Source: Granulicella aggregans
GTDB lineage: Bacteria > Acidobacteriota > Terriglobia > Terriglobales > Acidobacteriaceae
Reading direction: 5' to 3'
Length of the DNA stretch: 64,000 nucleotides
Assembly (NCBI RefSeq): GCF_025685565.1
Contig: NZ_JAGSYE010000002.1
Location: 248,001-312,000, forward strand
Shown here: one piece after another, positions 40,647-49,191 of the stretch
Layout: each line of letters begins with the position of its first letter
Numbering within the stretch: position 1 is the first letter of the stretch
The notes under the pieces: generated by a model
The model's input: only the letters and a program-made list of their open reading frames with translations
Databases searched by the model: none
What the model was told of the DNA's origin: nothing
Program-made: the position numbers and the translations under genes

Positions 40647-42359
40647 ATGCAAAAGAAAGTCGCCGCCCTCCTGTGCCTTGCCCTGGCCCTCGCTGAATCC
40701 CCGCGCTCCTTCGCCCAGGCCTACCAGGCAAAGCCAAAGCTCGCCATCATCCTCGTGATCGACCAGTTCCGCGGCGACTACCTCGACCGCTACCGCGACG
40801 ACTTCACCACTCCGAACGGCTTCAATCTCTTCCTCAAGAAGGGTGCCTACTTCAACTCCTGCTACTACGACTACGCCAACCTGAAGACCGCGCCCGGCCA
40901 CTCCACCATCGGGACCGGCGCGTACACCGACGGCCACGGCATCGGCTCCAACGAGTGGTGGGATCTCTCCCGGAGCACCGATCACCCCGTCTCCTCCGTC
41001 GAAGACCAGCGCTACCGCATCACCGGCACCTTCGACGACCTCCCCGTGCCGCCCCCGCCCGCCATCGATCCCAGGGCCCCGCGCGTCGGCTCGTCGCCCT
41101 TCAACCTCAAGGCCACCACCATAGGCGACGAAGTCCGCCTGGCCACCAACGGCGAATCGAAGCTCTTCGGCGTCTCGCTCAAAGATCGCGCCGCCATCCT
41201 GCCCTCCGGCCAGACCGCCAACGGCGCGTTCTGGATCGATCAGGCCACAGGCCGCTTCGTGACCTCCACCTACTACATGGCCCAGCTCCCCGAATGGGCG
41301 ACAAAGTTCAACAAAGGGCCGCGCGTCGCCCAGGCCATCAAGGAAGCCGGCCTCGACGACACCACGCAGTTCTACGCTCTCGTCGGTCGCACCCCTGCCG
41401 CGAACAGCTATGAGCTCGCCTTCGCCGAAGCCCTGATCGACGGCGAACAACTCGGCAAGCACCCAACCACGGATGTCCTCACCGTCAGCCTCTCCGCCAA
41501 CGACATCCTCGGTCACCAGATGGGCCCTGACTCCGACGCCGAAAAAGAGATGGTCCTGGCTCTCGACCAGCAGATCAACACCTTCTTCTCCGACCTCGAT
41601 AAGAAGGTCGGCCTCGCCAACGTCCTCGTCGCCTTTACCGCCGACCACGGCGTTGCTCCCATCGTGCGTGAGTCCGCAAAGCTTGGCGTGCAATCGGCAA
41701 GCCTCGACCTCGAAGCCATCGTCGAGTCCGTCAACGGGGCCCTGAACAAGAAGTTCAACACCGCGAAGAAGACGAACTTCTTCTTACCCGCGCAGGAACT
41801 CCCGAACCTGGCACTCGACTCCCGAGCCTTCGAATCGATCAAAGTCTCCGAACAAGACGCCGAAGCCGCCGTCGTCGACGCTATACCCGCAGCCGTAGCC
41901 GCGCTTGCGCCGCCGCCACCACCGCTTGATAACCCATCGCTCCATCCGCTCGACCCCACCGCCGGCCTGACCTTCAGCGAGACCCGCATCGACGCCTCAC
42001 CGCGCATCGCCTTCCTTCGCTCCCGTGTCGACCTCGCCGCCGGCAAGATTCCTGACACCGAGTTCGGACACCTCATCCAGCACAGCCTCACCGACCACGG
42101 CGGCTGGTACGTCATGGTGTTCCCGACGGCCTACCAGATGGAGTACCTCAGCGGCATCCAGACCACCCACTTCTCGCCCTGGAGCTACGACCGCCACGTC
42201 CCCCTGGGCTTCTACGGTGCCGACATCATCCCCGGCTACCATCGTGAAAAGGTGGCACCGGTGGATATCGCCGCGACCTTCGCCGCAATCCTGGGCGTCA
42301 ACGCTCCGTCCTCCAGTGTCGGCCACATCCTTACCCAGATCATCAAGCCTTCAAACTAG
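40647..42359 (+). CDS. Periplasmic alkaline phosphatase superfamily enzyme, PafA-like
   Basis: The 570-residue product has a signal peptide (MQKKVAALLCLALALAES, cleavage near FAQ). The type I phosphodiesterase/phosphatase fold follows. A metal-binding DQFRGDY comes early, then a threonine nucleophile in LKTAPGHSTIGTGAYTDGHGI, and later FTADHGVAPI with Asp-His ligands and TDHGGWYVMVF near the end. The threonine nucleophile and the TAPGHS context fit PafA-type phosphomonoesterases, which release phosphate without needing an activating chaperone. The substrate spectrum is unknown. It is divergent from the small secreted protein gene and is followed by a family A hairpin and a T-run. Confidence 0.85.
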   Translation: MQKKVAALLCLALALAESPRSFAQAYQAKPKLAIILVIDQFRGDYLDRYRDDFTTPNGFNLFLKKGAYFNSCYYDYANLKTAPGHSTIGTGAYTDGHGIGSNEWWDLSRSTDHPVSSVEDQRYRITGTFDDLPVPPPPAIDPRAPRVGSSPFNLKATTIGDEVRLATNGESKLFGVSLKDRAAILPSGQTANGAFWIDQATGRFVTSTYYMAQLPEWATKFNKGPRVAQAIKEAGLDDTTQFYALVGRTPAANSYELAFAEALIDGEQLGKHPTTDVLTVSLSANDILGHQMGPDSDAEKEMVLALDQQINTFFSDLDKKVGLANVLVAFTADHGVAPIVRESAKLGVQSASLDLEAIVESVNGALNKKFNTAKKTNFFLPAQELPNLALDSRAFESIKVSEQDAEAAVVDAIPAAVAALAPPPPPLDNPSLHPLDPTAGLTFSETRIDASPRIAFLRSRVDLAAGKIPDTEFGHLIQHSLTDHGGWYVMVFPTAYQMEYLSGIQTTHFSPWSYDRHVPLGFYGADIIPGYHREKVAPVDIAATFAAILGVNAPSSSVGHILTQIIKPSN

Positions 42360-42373
42360 CCACAACTCTGTGC

Positions 42374-42434
42374 CCCATTCATTCGCAGCTTCATCGCGAA
42401 TGAGTGGGTCTCGGCACTCCGGCCTCTTTTTTTT
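42374..42434 (+). repeat. Hairpin repeat family A copy 3 followed by a T-run
   Basis: CCCATTCATTCGC at 42374-42386 pairs with GCGAATGAGTGGG at 42396-42408, with a T-G wobble at the fourth pair and loop AGCTTCATC. A run of eight T lies at 42427-42434, so the element may also serve as the phosphatase terminator. Confidence 0.7.
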
Positions 42435-42450
42435 CTTCGACTCTCCGTTT

Positions 42451-42484
42451 GTCATCCTTCGCCGAAGGCGGAGGATCTGCTTTC
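42451..42484. repeat. Hairpin repeat family B copy 1
   Basis: GTC is followed by ATCCTTCGCC (42454-42463), loop GAA, and GGCGGAGGAT (42467-42476), then CTGCTTT. The stem is 10 bp with one wobble. The copy at 48934 differs by a compensatory pair (GCC/GGC to GAC/GTC). Confidence 0.7.
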
Positions 42485-42501
42485 CTCTCCCGCCACAAAG
42501 C

Positions 42502-42507
42502 TACAAT
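42502..42507 (+). promoter_or_regulatory. -10 box TACAAT before pyrD
   Basis: TACAAT ends six bases before the ATG at 42514, with no Shine-Dalgarno site. Confidence 0.5.
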
Positions 42508-42513
42508 CGTTCC

Positions 42514-43449
42514 ATGTCCCCCAAGCCCCCCAGAGGCCCCGACATGCGGGTCGCCCTCGCCGGCGTCGAGCTCGCCAACCCCGTCATCGCCGCCAGCGGC
42601 ACCTTCGGCTACGGTGTCGAGTTCGAAGAGATCGTCTCGCTCGCCCGCATCGGAGCCTTCGTCACTAAGGGCCTCTCGCGCGAGGCCATGCCCGGCAACC
42701 CCACCCCTCGCATCGTCGAGACCGCCGCGGGCATGATGAACGCCATCGGCCTCCAGAACATGGGCGTCCGCGCCTTCGTCGAACAGAAGATGCCCCGCCT
42801 CCGTAAGATCCCCGGAGCCGTCGTCATCGCCAACGTCTTCGGCTTCCGCATCGAGGACTGCATCGAGGTCATCCGAGTCCTAAACGACACCCCGGACATC
42901 GCCCTCTACGAGCTCAATGCCAGCTGCCCCAACACCAGCCACGGCGGCATGGTCTTCGGCACCGACCGCGACCTCCTCCTCGAACTCACCTCGCGGTGCA
43001 AGTACATCGCGACCCGGCCCATCATGGTGAAGCTCTCACCCAACGTCACCAGCATCGCCACCATGGCCCGCGCCGCGCAGGATGGCGGTGCCGACGCCAT
43101 CTCCCTCGTCAACACCTTCCTCTCGCTTTCCATCGACATCGAGACCCGCCGCTCCCGCATCGCCAACTTTACCGCCGGCCTCTCCGGCCCCGCGATCAAA
43201 CCCATCGCCCTCCGCATGGTCTACGAGGCGTCGCAGGCGGTCAGCATTCCGGTTGTAGGACTCGGCGGTATCGTCCGCGCCGAAGACGCCGTGGAGTTCT
43301 TACTGGCTGGAGCCACAGCCGTCCAGGTAGGCACCGCCAGCTACGCCGACCCCCGTGCCGTCGAAAACATCGCCAACAACCTCCGCCGCTGGTGCGGCGA
43401 AAACAACGTCACCCGAGTAGCCGAGCTGACGGGCGGTCTGCTCATCTAG
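42514..43449 (+). CDS. pyrD: Dihydroorotate dehydrogenase, class 1
   Basis: The 311-residue TIM-barrel flavoprotein oxidises dihydroorotate to orotate in pyrimidine synthesis. Visible motifs are NPVIAASGTFGYG, TKGLSREAMPGNPTPRIVET, the substrate and base loop ELNASCPNTSHGG with a catalytic cysteine (class 1), VKLSPNVTSIATMA, and the FMN phosphate site VVGLGGIVRAEDA and QVGTASYADP. The cysteine base and soluble length fit class 1B, which normally needs the PyrK electron-transfer partner. No pyrK gene is in this window. The start follows a -10 box, and it sits between two family B repeats. Confidence 0.94.
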   Translation: MSPKPPRGPDMRVALAGVELANPVIAASGTFGYGVEFEEIVSLARIGAFVTKGLSREAMPGNPTPRIVETAAGMMNAIGLQNMGVRAFVEQKMPRLRKIPGAVVIANVFGFRIEDCIEVIRVLNDTPDIALYELNASCPNTSHGGMVFGTDRDLLLELTSRCKYIATRPIMVKLSPNVTSIATMARAAQDGGADAISLVNTFLSLSIDIETRRSRIANFTAGLSGPAIKPIALRMVYEASQAVSIPVVGLGGIVRAEDAVEFLLAGATAVQVGTASYADPRAVENIANNLRRWCGENNVTRVAELTGGLLI

Positions 43450-43474
43450 CTCATTTTGTTATCCCTTTTGTTTT

Positions 43475-43500
43475 GTCATTCCCGAAGGGAATCTGCTTCT
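43475..43500. repeat. Hairpin repeat family B copy 2
   Basis: GTC, then ATTCCC (43478-43483), loop GAA, GGGAAT (43487-43492), then CTGCTTCT. The same short form recurs at 61966. Confidence 0.65.
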
Positions 43501-43570
43501 TTCTTTGTCGCTACTATCGTCCATTTCAGCCGTGACATGCCAGCACTCTCATCCCTTCAGCAACACTCGC

Positions 43571-43576
43571 TATACT
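43571..43576 (+). promoter_or_regulatory. -10 box TATACT before the GH2 gene
   Basis: TATACT ends eight bases before the GTG at 43585, with no Shine-Dalgarno site. Confidence 0.5.
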
Positions 43577-43584
43577 GAAGCTCC

Positions 43585-46500
43585 GTGAATCCACACAATC
43601 AAAGAAACCAAGCAGGTCCTTCAATCCATAGGAGGTGGTCAGGGACTCGTGTGGCAGCGTTGCTGTCTCTTGCAGCCGCTCTATCTTCAGCGGCCGCAGC
43701 CGCGCAACAGCCGGAGCCAATTGTCGTTCCCACGCTGCATCTCACTCAGCCCTCGTCGCCGTCGCACTTTGGGCCTTACAACGCACACATCCTCGCGGGC
43801 GGCCGAGGCCTGACAAAGTCTCTGCCCGCAAGCGACCCGATCCTAGACGCCCGAACCCCCTGGACACTCTCCGCCTGGGTCGAACTCTCGCCCAACTCTG
43901 CCTCGACCTTCTTGATCGCGGGAGCCGGAGATCCAACAGCCAAGAGTCTTCGCTTCTTCGCACTGGTCGATGGAAAGCCAGTCTTCAAGCTCGGCGACGC
44001 CAAACCGCTGGCCAACGCCGCACCCTTCGCTATCAACGGCTGGCACTTCCTCACAGCTACCTCCGATGGAACAATGGCCCGCTTCTACATCGACGGAGTG
44101 GAGGCCGCACACAGCGCCTTACCCAACACCCCAATAGCTCCCCAACTCGAAATCGCCCCGGTCCAGCGAGCCTGCGCCAAACTGCCATGCCCGCACTTCG
44201 GCGGTCGCATCGCCGCCTTAACCCTGGCGCGCGGAGCCGCATCGGCGGGAACCATCGCGGCCCTCGCCCGCGACACACCTGACCCTGACCTGATCACCTT
44301 CGAAGAAGGCTCAAAGCCCTGGCCCCTGCAGGTCGTCCAGTTCGCTGGCAACACCGCCCCGCAGGAACCCTGGACAATGCCGCAGCGCAACGCTCCCTTC
44401 AGCAAACCGGTCGCCCAGCCGCTGCCGCCCGCCGAAACGACGCTAGCCGAAGACTCTCCCGGCGAGTGGAAACTCACCGGCGGATGGAGACTCATCGAAG
44501 CCCCCGCCGTCTCCGCTTCTCCCGAAGCCCTCTCCACCCCCGGCTTCGACGCGACCGCCTGGATGCCCGCCACCGTCCCCGGCACCGTCCTCACCACCAT
44601 GATCGACCGAGGGCGCTATCCCGACCCCGACTTCGGCCTCAACAACCTCGCCATCCCCGAAAAACTCAACCGCCAGGACTACTGGTACCGCGCGGAGTTC
44701 CCCACGCCCGCCACCAACGGCCAGCCGAACCTCTCGCTGCGTCTCGACGGCATCAACTACCGCGCCGAGATCTGGCTCAACGGCCAGCGACTCGGCCACA
44801 TCGCCGGAGCCTTCACCCGCGGCACCTTTGACGTAACCCGCCTCCTGCATCCCCACGTAACGAACGCCCTCGCCATCCACATCTTCCCCGTCCCCCATCC
44901 CGGCATTCCCAACGTTCAGTCCATCGCGCTCGGCTCTGGCCTCAATGGCGGAGCCATGGAGCTCGACGGCCCCACCTTTCTCGCCTCCGAAGGCTGGGAC
45001 TGGAACCCTCCCATGCACGACCGCGACACTGGACTCTGGCAGGATGTTCATTTGGTCGCCACGGGCCCCGTCGCCATCGGTGACCAGCAGGTCATCACCC
45101 ACCTCGCCCTTCCCGATACCACCAAGGCCGACGTGACGCTCAACGTCCCCCTGACCAACGCCTCCGCGAGCTCCGTAACCGGCATCCTCACCCTCGCCTT
45201 CGAAGGCGTACAGATTCACAAACAGATCACCGTGCCACCCGCCGGCACCACAATCCAACTCGCACCCTCCGAGTTCACCGCCCTCCATCTCGACCATCCC
45301 CGCCTCTGGTGGCCCAACGGCTACGGCTCCCCCGAGCTCTACCACCTCACCACCACCTTCGCCGCCGACGACTCGGCACCCGCAGTCAAGAATCTCCGCT
45401 TCGGCGTCCGCGAGATCACCTACGAACTCAGCCTCCTCGACAACCACGGCGAACTCCGGCGCGTTGACTACAATCCAACGGTCGGTCGTCTGGAAACAAC
45501 CCCGCAAGTCGATGTCACCCACGAAGCCATGCGGCAGGTCCCCGGCGGATGGGCCGCCTCCATCGCCGCCGGCCAGGACACCTCGCCCGTCTTCCATCCC
45601 GTCGACGACACCCGCGCCACCCCCTTCCTCACCATCAAGGTCAACGGAGTCCGCATCGCCATGCGCGGCGGAAGCTGGGGCATGGACGACTCCCGTAAGC
45701 GCGTCTCCCGCGAGCACCTCGAACCCTTCTTCCGCTTCGACCGCGATGCCAACCTCAACACCATCCGCAACTGGCAGGGCCAGAACACGGAAAAGGTCTT
45801 CTTCGACCTCGCCGACGAGTACGGCATGCTCGTCTGGAATGACTTCTGGGAGGTCACCACCGACTCCAACGCCGAAGCCGAAGACCCGCAACTCTTCCTT
45901 GCCAATGCAAAGGACACGATCCTTCGCTACCGCAACCATCCCTCCATCGCCATCTGGTGCGGCCGTAACGAGGGCGTTCCGCAGCCCATCATCAATCAGG
46001 GGCTGATCGCTCTCACCCACTCGCTCGACGGCACACGCTACTACTCGCCCTCCTCGAACGAGGTGAACCTGCTGCCCAGCGGCCCCTACTCCTACGAAGA
46101 ACCTGCCGATTACTACACCAAACTCGACCGCGGCTTCGCCGTCGAGGTCGGCACCTCATCCCTGCCAACGCTGGAATGGTTTTACCGATGGCTCCCCAAA
46201 GAAGACCGCTGGCCTGTCTCCGACGACTGGGCCTACCACAACTGGCATCCCAACGACGCATTTCGCGACCACCGCGAGGCGCAGTTCGGCAAGGCAACCA
46301 GCCTCGAAGAGTATGAACGTCAGGCGCAGATGATGAACTACGTCGACTACCGCGCCATCTTCGAAGGATTCAACGCCCATCTCTGGTCGCCCAACACTGG
46401 CCGCCTCCTCTGGATGACCCAACCCTCATGGCCCAGTATGTTGTGGGGCATCCTTAGCTCCGACTACGCCACCCAGGCCTCCTACTACGCCACAAAAAAG

Positions 46501-47121
46501 GCCTGCGAACCGCTCCACGTCCAGCTCGATCTCGCGACTAACGATGTCCAGGTCATCAACACCACCCGCGAAGCTCTTCAGAACGCAAAGGTGGACGCAG
46601 ATATCTACGCGCTCGACGGCAAGCTGCTCCTCCACCGTGACGCGACGCTCGACGCGCCAGCGAACGATGTGGAGCAGGCGCTGCACCTCGATCTGGCCCC
46701 GCTGCTAGGCAACACCACCGTCCTTGTGCATCTTGCCTTGCACCGCCCAGATCGCACTCTGCTGTCACAGAATCTTTACTGGCGTGCGGCATCGGACACT
46801 GGCTACCGTGCCCTCAATTCGCTTGCCGCATCCGCTCTGACCCTTACGGCTGTAGAAACTTCCGCGCCTTCAGGCCGCTCGATCAAAGTCCATCTGAAGA
46901 ACACAAGCGCAGTCGCAGCCCTTAGCTCAAAGCTCACAACCTTCTACGACGACGGCTCCGAGGTACTTCCCGCCTTCTACAGCGACAACTACATCTCGCT
47001 ACTTCCGGGCGAGGAGCGTACCGTCACCATCGACCTTCCCCGAGCCGACAAGAAACAGGCCATCCGGGTAAAGCTGCGCGGCTGGAACGTGACTCCCGCG
47101 TCCGCCGAACTTCCCAACTAG
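43585..47121 (+). CDS. Secreted GH2 glycoside hydrolase with N-terminal LamG-like domain
   Basis: The 1178-residue product begins at GTG 43585. It has a signal peptide (about residues 22-41), then a LamG/concanavalin-like domain (about 70-225; TPWTLSAWVELS, FYIDGVEAA). A GH2 sugar-binding domain follows (about 290-470; TVPGTVLTTMID, LRLDGINYRAEIWLNGQRLG). Immunoglobulin-like domains lead to the catalytic barrel (about 660-960). RNHPSIAIWCGRNEG carries the acid/base Glu and AVEVGTSSLPTLEW the likely nucleophile Glu. This pattern fits beta-mannosidase or exo-beta-glucosaminidase-type GH2 enzymes. The exact sugar is uncertain, and the LamG fusion is uncommon in the basic GH2 set. It is probably periplasmic or exported. 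Confidence 0.85.
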   Translation: MNPHNQRNQAGPSIHRRWSGTRVAALLSLAAALSSAAAAAQQPEPIVVPTLHLTQPSSPSHFGPYNAHILAGGRGLTKSLPASDPILDARTPWTLSAWVELSPNSASTFLIAGAGDPTAKSLRFFALVDGKPVFKLGDAKPLANAAPFAINGWHFLTATSDGTMARFYIDGVEAAHSALPNTPIAPQLEIAPVQRACAKLPCPHFGGRIAALTLARGAASAGTIAALARDTPDPDLITFEEGSKPWPLQVVQFAGNTAPQEPWTMPQRNAPFSKPVAQPLPPAETTLAEDSPGEWKLTGGWRLIEAPAVSASPEALSTPGFDATAWMPATVPGTVLTTMIDRGRYPDPDFGLNNLAIPEKLNRQDYWYRAEFPTPATNGQPNLSLRLDGINYRAEIWLNGQRLGHIAGAFTRGTFDVTRLLHPHVTNALAIHIFPVPHPGIPNVQSIALGSGLNGGAMELDGPTFLASEGWDWNPPMHDRDTGLWQDVHLVATGPVAIGDQQVITHLALPDTTKADVTLNVPLTNASASSVTGILTLAFEGVQIHKQITVPPAGTTIQLAPSEFTALHLDHPRLWWPNGYGSPELYHLTTTFAADDSAPAVKNLRFGVREITYELSLLDNHGELRRVDYNPTVGRLETTPQVDVTHEAMRQVPGGWAASIAAGQDTSPVFHPVDDTRATPFLTIKVNGVRIAMRGGSWGMDDSRKRVSREHLEPFFRFDRDANLNTIRNWQGQNTEKVFFDLADEYGMLVWNDFWEVTTDSNAEAEDPQLFLANAKDTILRYRNHPSIAIWCGRNEGVPQPIINQGLIALTHSLDGTRYYSPSSNEVNLLPSGPYSYEEPADYYTKLDRGFAVEVGTSSLPTLEWFYRWLPKEDRWPVSDDWAYHNWHPNDAFRDHREAQFGKATSLEEYERQAQMMNYVDYRAIFEGFNAHLWSPNTGRLLWMTQPSWPSMLWGILSSDYATQASYYATKKACEPLHVQLDLATNDVQVINTTREALQNAKVDADIYALDGKLLLHRDATLDAPANDVEQALHLDLAPLLGNTTVLVHLALHRPDRTLLSQNLYWRAASDTGYRALNSLAASALTLTAVETSAPSGRSIKVHLKNTSAVAALSSKLTTFYDDGSEVLPAFYSDNYISLLPGEERTVTIDLPRADKKQAIRVKLRGWNVTPASAELPN

Positions 47122-47209
47122 CCAGGTAAAGCCGGGGCCCCAGGTCTCGCTTCTCAGACTTGGGAGACCACAAATCCATCCCGTTGCCCCTTCGCTCCGC
47201 CTCCAGCGC

Positions 47210-47215
47210 TAAACT
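47210..47215 (+). promoter_or_regulatory. -10 box TAAACT before purH
   Basis: TAAACT ends seven bases before the GTG at 47223, with no Shine-Dalgarno site. It favours GTG 47223 over the in-frame ATG at 47160. Confidence 0.5.
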
Positions 47216-47222
47216 AATCCAC

Positions 47223-48860
47223 GTGAACATTGAATGCATCTCTACCACCGCTCCTGAGATCTCTGGCGACCTCCGCCCCATCCGTCGCGCCCTCCTCTCC
47301 GTCACCGACAAGACCGGCCTCATCGAATTCGCCACCACCCTCTCCACCTTCGGCGTCGACCTCGTCTCCACCGGCGGCACCGCCCGCGCCCTCCGCGACG
47401 CTGGCCTTCCCGTCCGCGACATCAGCGACCTCACCGGCTTTCCCGAGATGCTCGACGGCCGCGTCAAGACCCTCCACCCCAAGGTCCACGGTGGCATCCT
47501 CCACATCCGCCACAACGCCGCCCACCTCGCCTCCGTCGCCGAGCACGCCATCGAGCCTATCGACATGGTCGTCGTCAACCTCTACGCCTTCGAAAAGACC
47601 GCGCAGAAGCCGAACGCCGCCTTCTCCGACATCATCGAGAACATCGACATCGGCGGCCCGTCCATGGTCCGCTCTGCCGCCAAGAACTTCGAAGACGTAG
47701 CCGTCGTCACCGCAGTCGCCGACTACGCCGCCCTCACCGCTGAGCTCATCGAGCATCACGGCAGCCTCACCCGCGCTACCCGCTGGCGGCTCGCCAAGCA
47801 GGCCTTTGCCACCACCGCCGCCTACGACGCTGGCATCGCATCGACGCTCGAAACCATCATCGAACCCGCCGCCGAAGGCGAGCCCGCGAAGTTCGACCAC
47901 GCGACTCTCCCCACAACCGTCCGCATCATCGAGCCTCTCGCTTACACCCTCCGCTACGGCGAGAATCCACACCAGAAGGCCGCTCTCTACACCGACGGCA
48001 GCGGCAAAGGCGTCGCCTCAGGCAAGCAACTCCAGGGCAAAGAACTCAGCTACAACAATATCGTCGACCTCGACGCCTGCTGGGAGCTAGTCAGCGAGTT
48101 TGAAGGCTCGGCCGACGCCGCCGTCGCTATCATCAAGCACACCAACCCCTGCGGCGCGGCCACCGGCGCGACCGTCCTCGAGGCCTACAACCGCGCCCTC
48201 GAAGCCGACCCCATCTCCGCCTTCGGTGGCGTCATCGGCATTAACCGCGAGGTAGACGAAGCCGCCGCCGAGGAGATCGCCAAGCTCTTCGTCGAAGCCA
48301 TCGTCGCCCCCAGCTTCACCGAGGGCGCACTCGCCCGCTTCGCCGCCAAGAAGAACCTCCGCCTCGTTGCCATCACCTCAGCCCACACTCCGCGCATCCT
48401 CAAGCAGGTCTCCGGTGGCCTTCTCATCCAGGACGCCGACCGCCATCGCGTCACCGAGGCCGACCTGAAGACCGTGACCAGCCGCCCGCCCACGCCCGAA
48501 GAGATGCGCGCCCTGCTCTTCTCCTGGAGCGTCTGCAAGCACGTAAAGTCGAACGCCATCGTCTACGCCCGCTTCAACGCCGGGCACGGCCAGACCGTCG
48601 GTATCGGCGCCGGCCAGATGAGCCGCGTCGACGCCGCGAAGTTCGGCGCGATGAAGGCCGCTCTCCCGCTAGCCGGAACCGTCGCAGCCTCGGATGCCTT
48701 CTTCCCATTCCCCGACGGCCTCGAAGTCGTAGCCAACGCCGGCGCAACCGCCATCATCCAGCCCGGCGGCTCCGTACGCGACGCCGAAGTCATCGCCGCC
48801 GCCGACAAGCTCGGCATCGCCATGGTCTTCACCGGCATCCGCCACTTCCGCCACGGCTGA
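47223..48860 (+). CDS. purH: Bifunctional AICAR transformylase / IMP cyclohydrolase
   Basis: The 545-residue enzyme performs the last two steps of de novo IMP synthesis. The N-terminal MGS-like cyclohydrolase domain (about 20-160) has [41 protein letters not shown] and [16 protein letters not shown]. The C-terminal formyltransferase domain (about 160-545) has [38 protein letters not shown] (the catalytic Lys-His pair) and [14 protein letters not shown] near the end, with IRHFRHG closing the chain. The GTG start follows a -10 box. A family A hairpin and a family B hairpin follow the stop. Confidence 0.96.
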   Translation: MNIECISTTAPEISGDLRPIRRALLSVTDKTGLIEFATTLSTFGVDLVSTGGTARALRDAGLPVRDISDLTGFPEMLDGRVKTLHPKVHGGILHIRHNAAHLASVAEHAIEPIDMVVVNLYAFEKTAQKPNAAFSDIIENIDIGGPSMVRSAAKNFEDVAVVTAVADYAALTAELIEHHGSLTRATRWRLAKQAFATTAAYDAGIASTLETIIEPAAEGEPAKFDHATLPTTVRIIEPLAYTLRYGENPHQKAALYTDGSGKGVASGKQLQGKELSYNNIVDLDACWELVSEFEGSADAAVAIIKHTNPCGAATGATVLEAYNRALEADPISAFGGVIGINREVDEAAAEEIAKLFVEAIVAPSFTEGALARFAAKKNLRLVAITSAHTPRILKQVSGGLLIQDADRHRVTEADLKTVTSRPPTPEEMRALLFSWSVCKHVKSNAIVYARFNAGHGQTVGIGAGQMSRVDAAKFGAMKAALPLAGTVAASDAFFPFPDGLEVVANAGATAIIQPGGSVRDAEVIAAADKLGIAMVFTGIRHFRHG

Positions 48861-48879
48861 CCCTGACGACCCTCTGTGC

Positions 48880-48912
48880 CCCACTCATCGCAGTCTTGTT
48901 GCGATGAGTGGG
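48880..48912. repeat. Hairpin repeat family A copy 4, perfect stem
   Basis: CCCACTCATCGCA at 48880-48892 pairs without mismatch to TGCGATGAGTGGG at 48900-48912, around loop GTCTTGT. Confidence 0.75.
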
Positions 48913-48933
48913 ACCAGGCACAACCTCACCCTT

Positions 48934-48966
48934 GTCATCCTTCGACGAAGTCGGAGGATCTGCTTT
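48934..48966. repeat. Hairpin repeat family B copy 3
   Basis: ATCCTTCGAC at 48937-48946 pairs with GTCGGAGGAT at 48950-48959 around GAA, followed by CTGCTTT. It shows a compensatory base pair against the copy at 42451. Confidence 0.7.
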
Positions 48967-49032
48967 TGTCTTTGCGGTTGCCCTTCAATCCCTTCATCCC
49001 GCCCAGAATCCCAACTTTCCCACCCTACCGTC

Positions 49033-49038
49033 TATAAT
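49033..49038 (+). promoter_or_regulatory. TATAAT -10 box of the TPR gene
   Basis: A perfect TATAAT lies about 155 bases upstream of the TPR protein ATG. If used, the mRNA has a leader, unlike the other genes here. Confidence 0.4.
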
Positions 49039-49191
49039 TCTCCCCATTACATCCGCGTGAACACCGCGCGCAGATCCCGGCATCCGACTCACGAACCCAA
49101 ACGTCTAACCTTGTAGCACTGGTTCCACTGCATCACTCGTTCCACCGAACTCCCATGAGCTTCTAACCCGTCGGCACCGGATAAAACACAT

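Larger units (their letters stand above)
48861..49191. other. Intergenic region of 331 bases with two repeats and a promoter
   Basis: It contains family A copy 4 (48880-48912), family B copy 3 (48934-48966), and then TATAAT at 49033-49038 on the plus strand. A leader of about 150 bases precedes the TPR gene. A GTG at 49057 opens a 19-codon frame (VNTARRSRHPTHEPKRLTL) ending at 49116, a possible but unsupported leader peptide. No RNA gene was recognised. Confidence 0.6.

Noticed and set aside
44443..46020. A 525-codon open frame on the minus strand
   Set aside because: It is antisense to the GH2 gene. It is made of Gly, Val, Glu and Asp runs that mirror GC-ending codons, and the GH2 frame has clear catalytic motifs.
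49057..49116. A 19-codon leader peptide before the TPR gene
   Set aside because: There is a GTG start after a TATAAT box, but the spacing is 18 bases, there is no Shine-Dalgarno site, and no attenuator-like hairpin follows.
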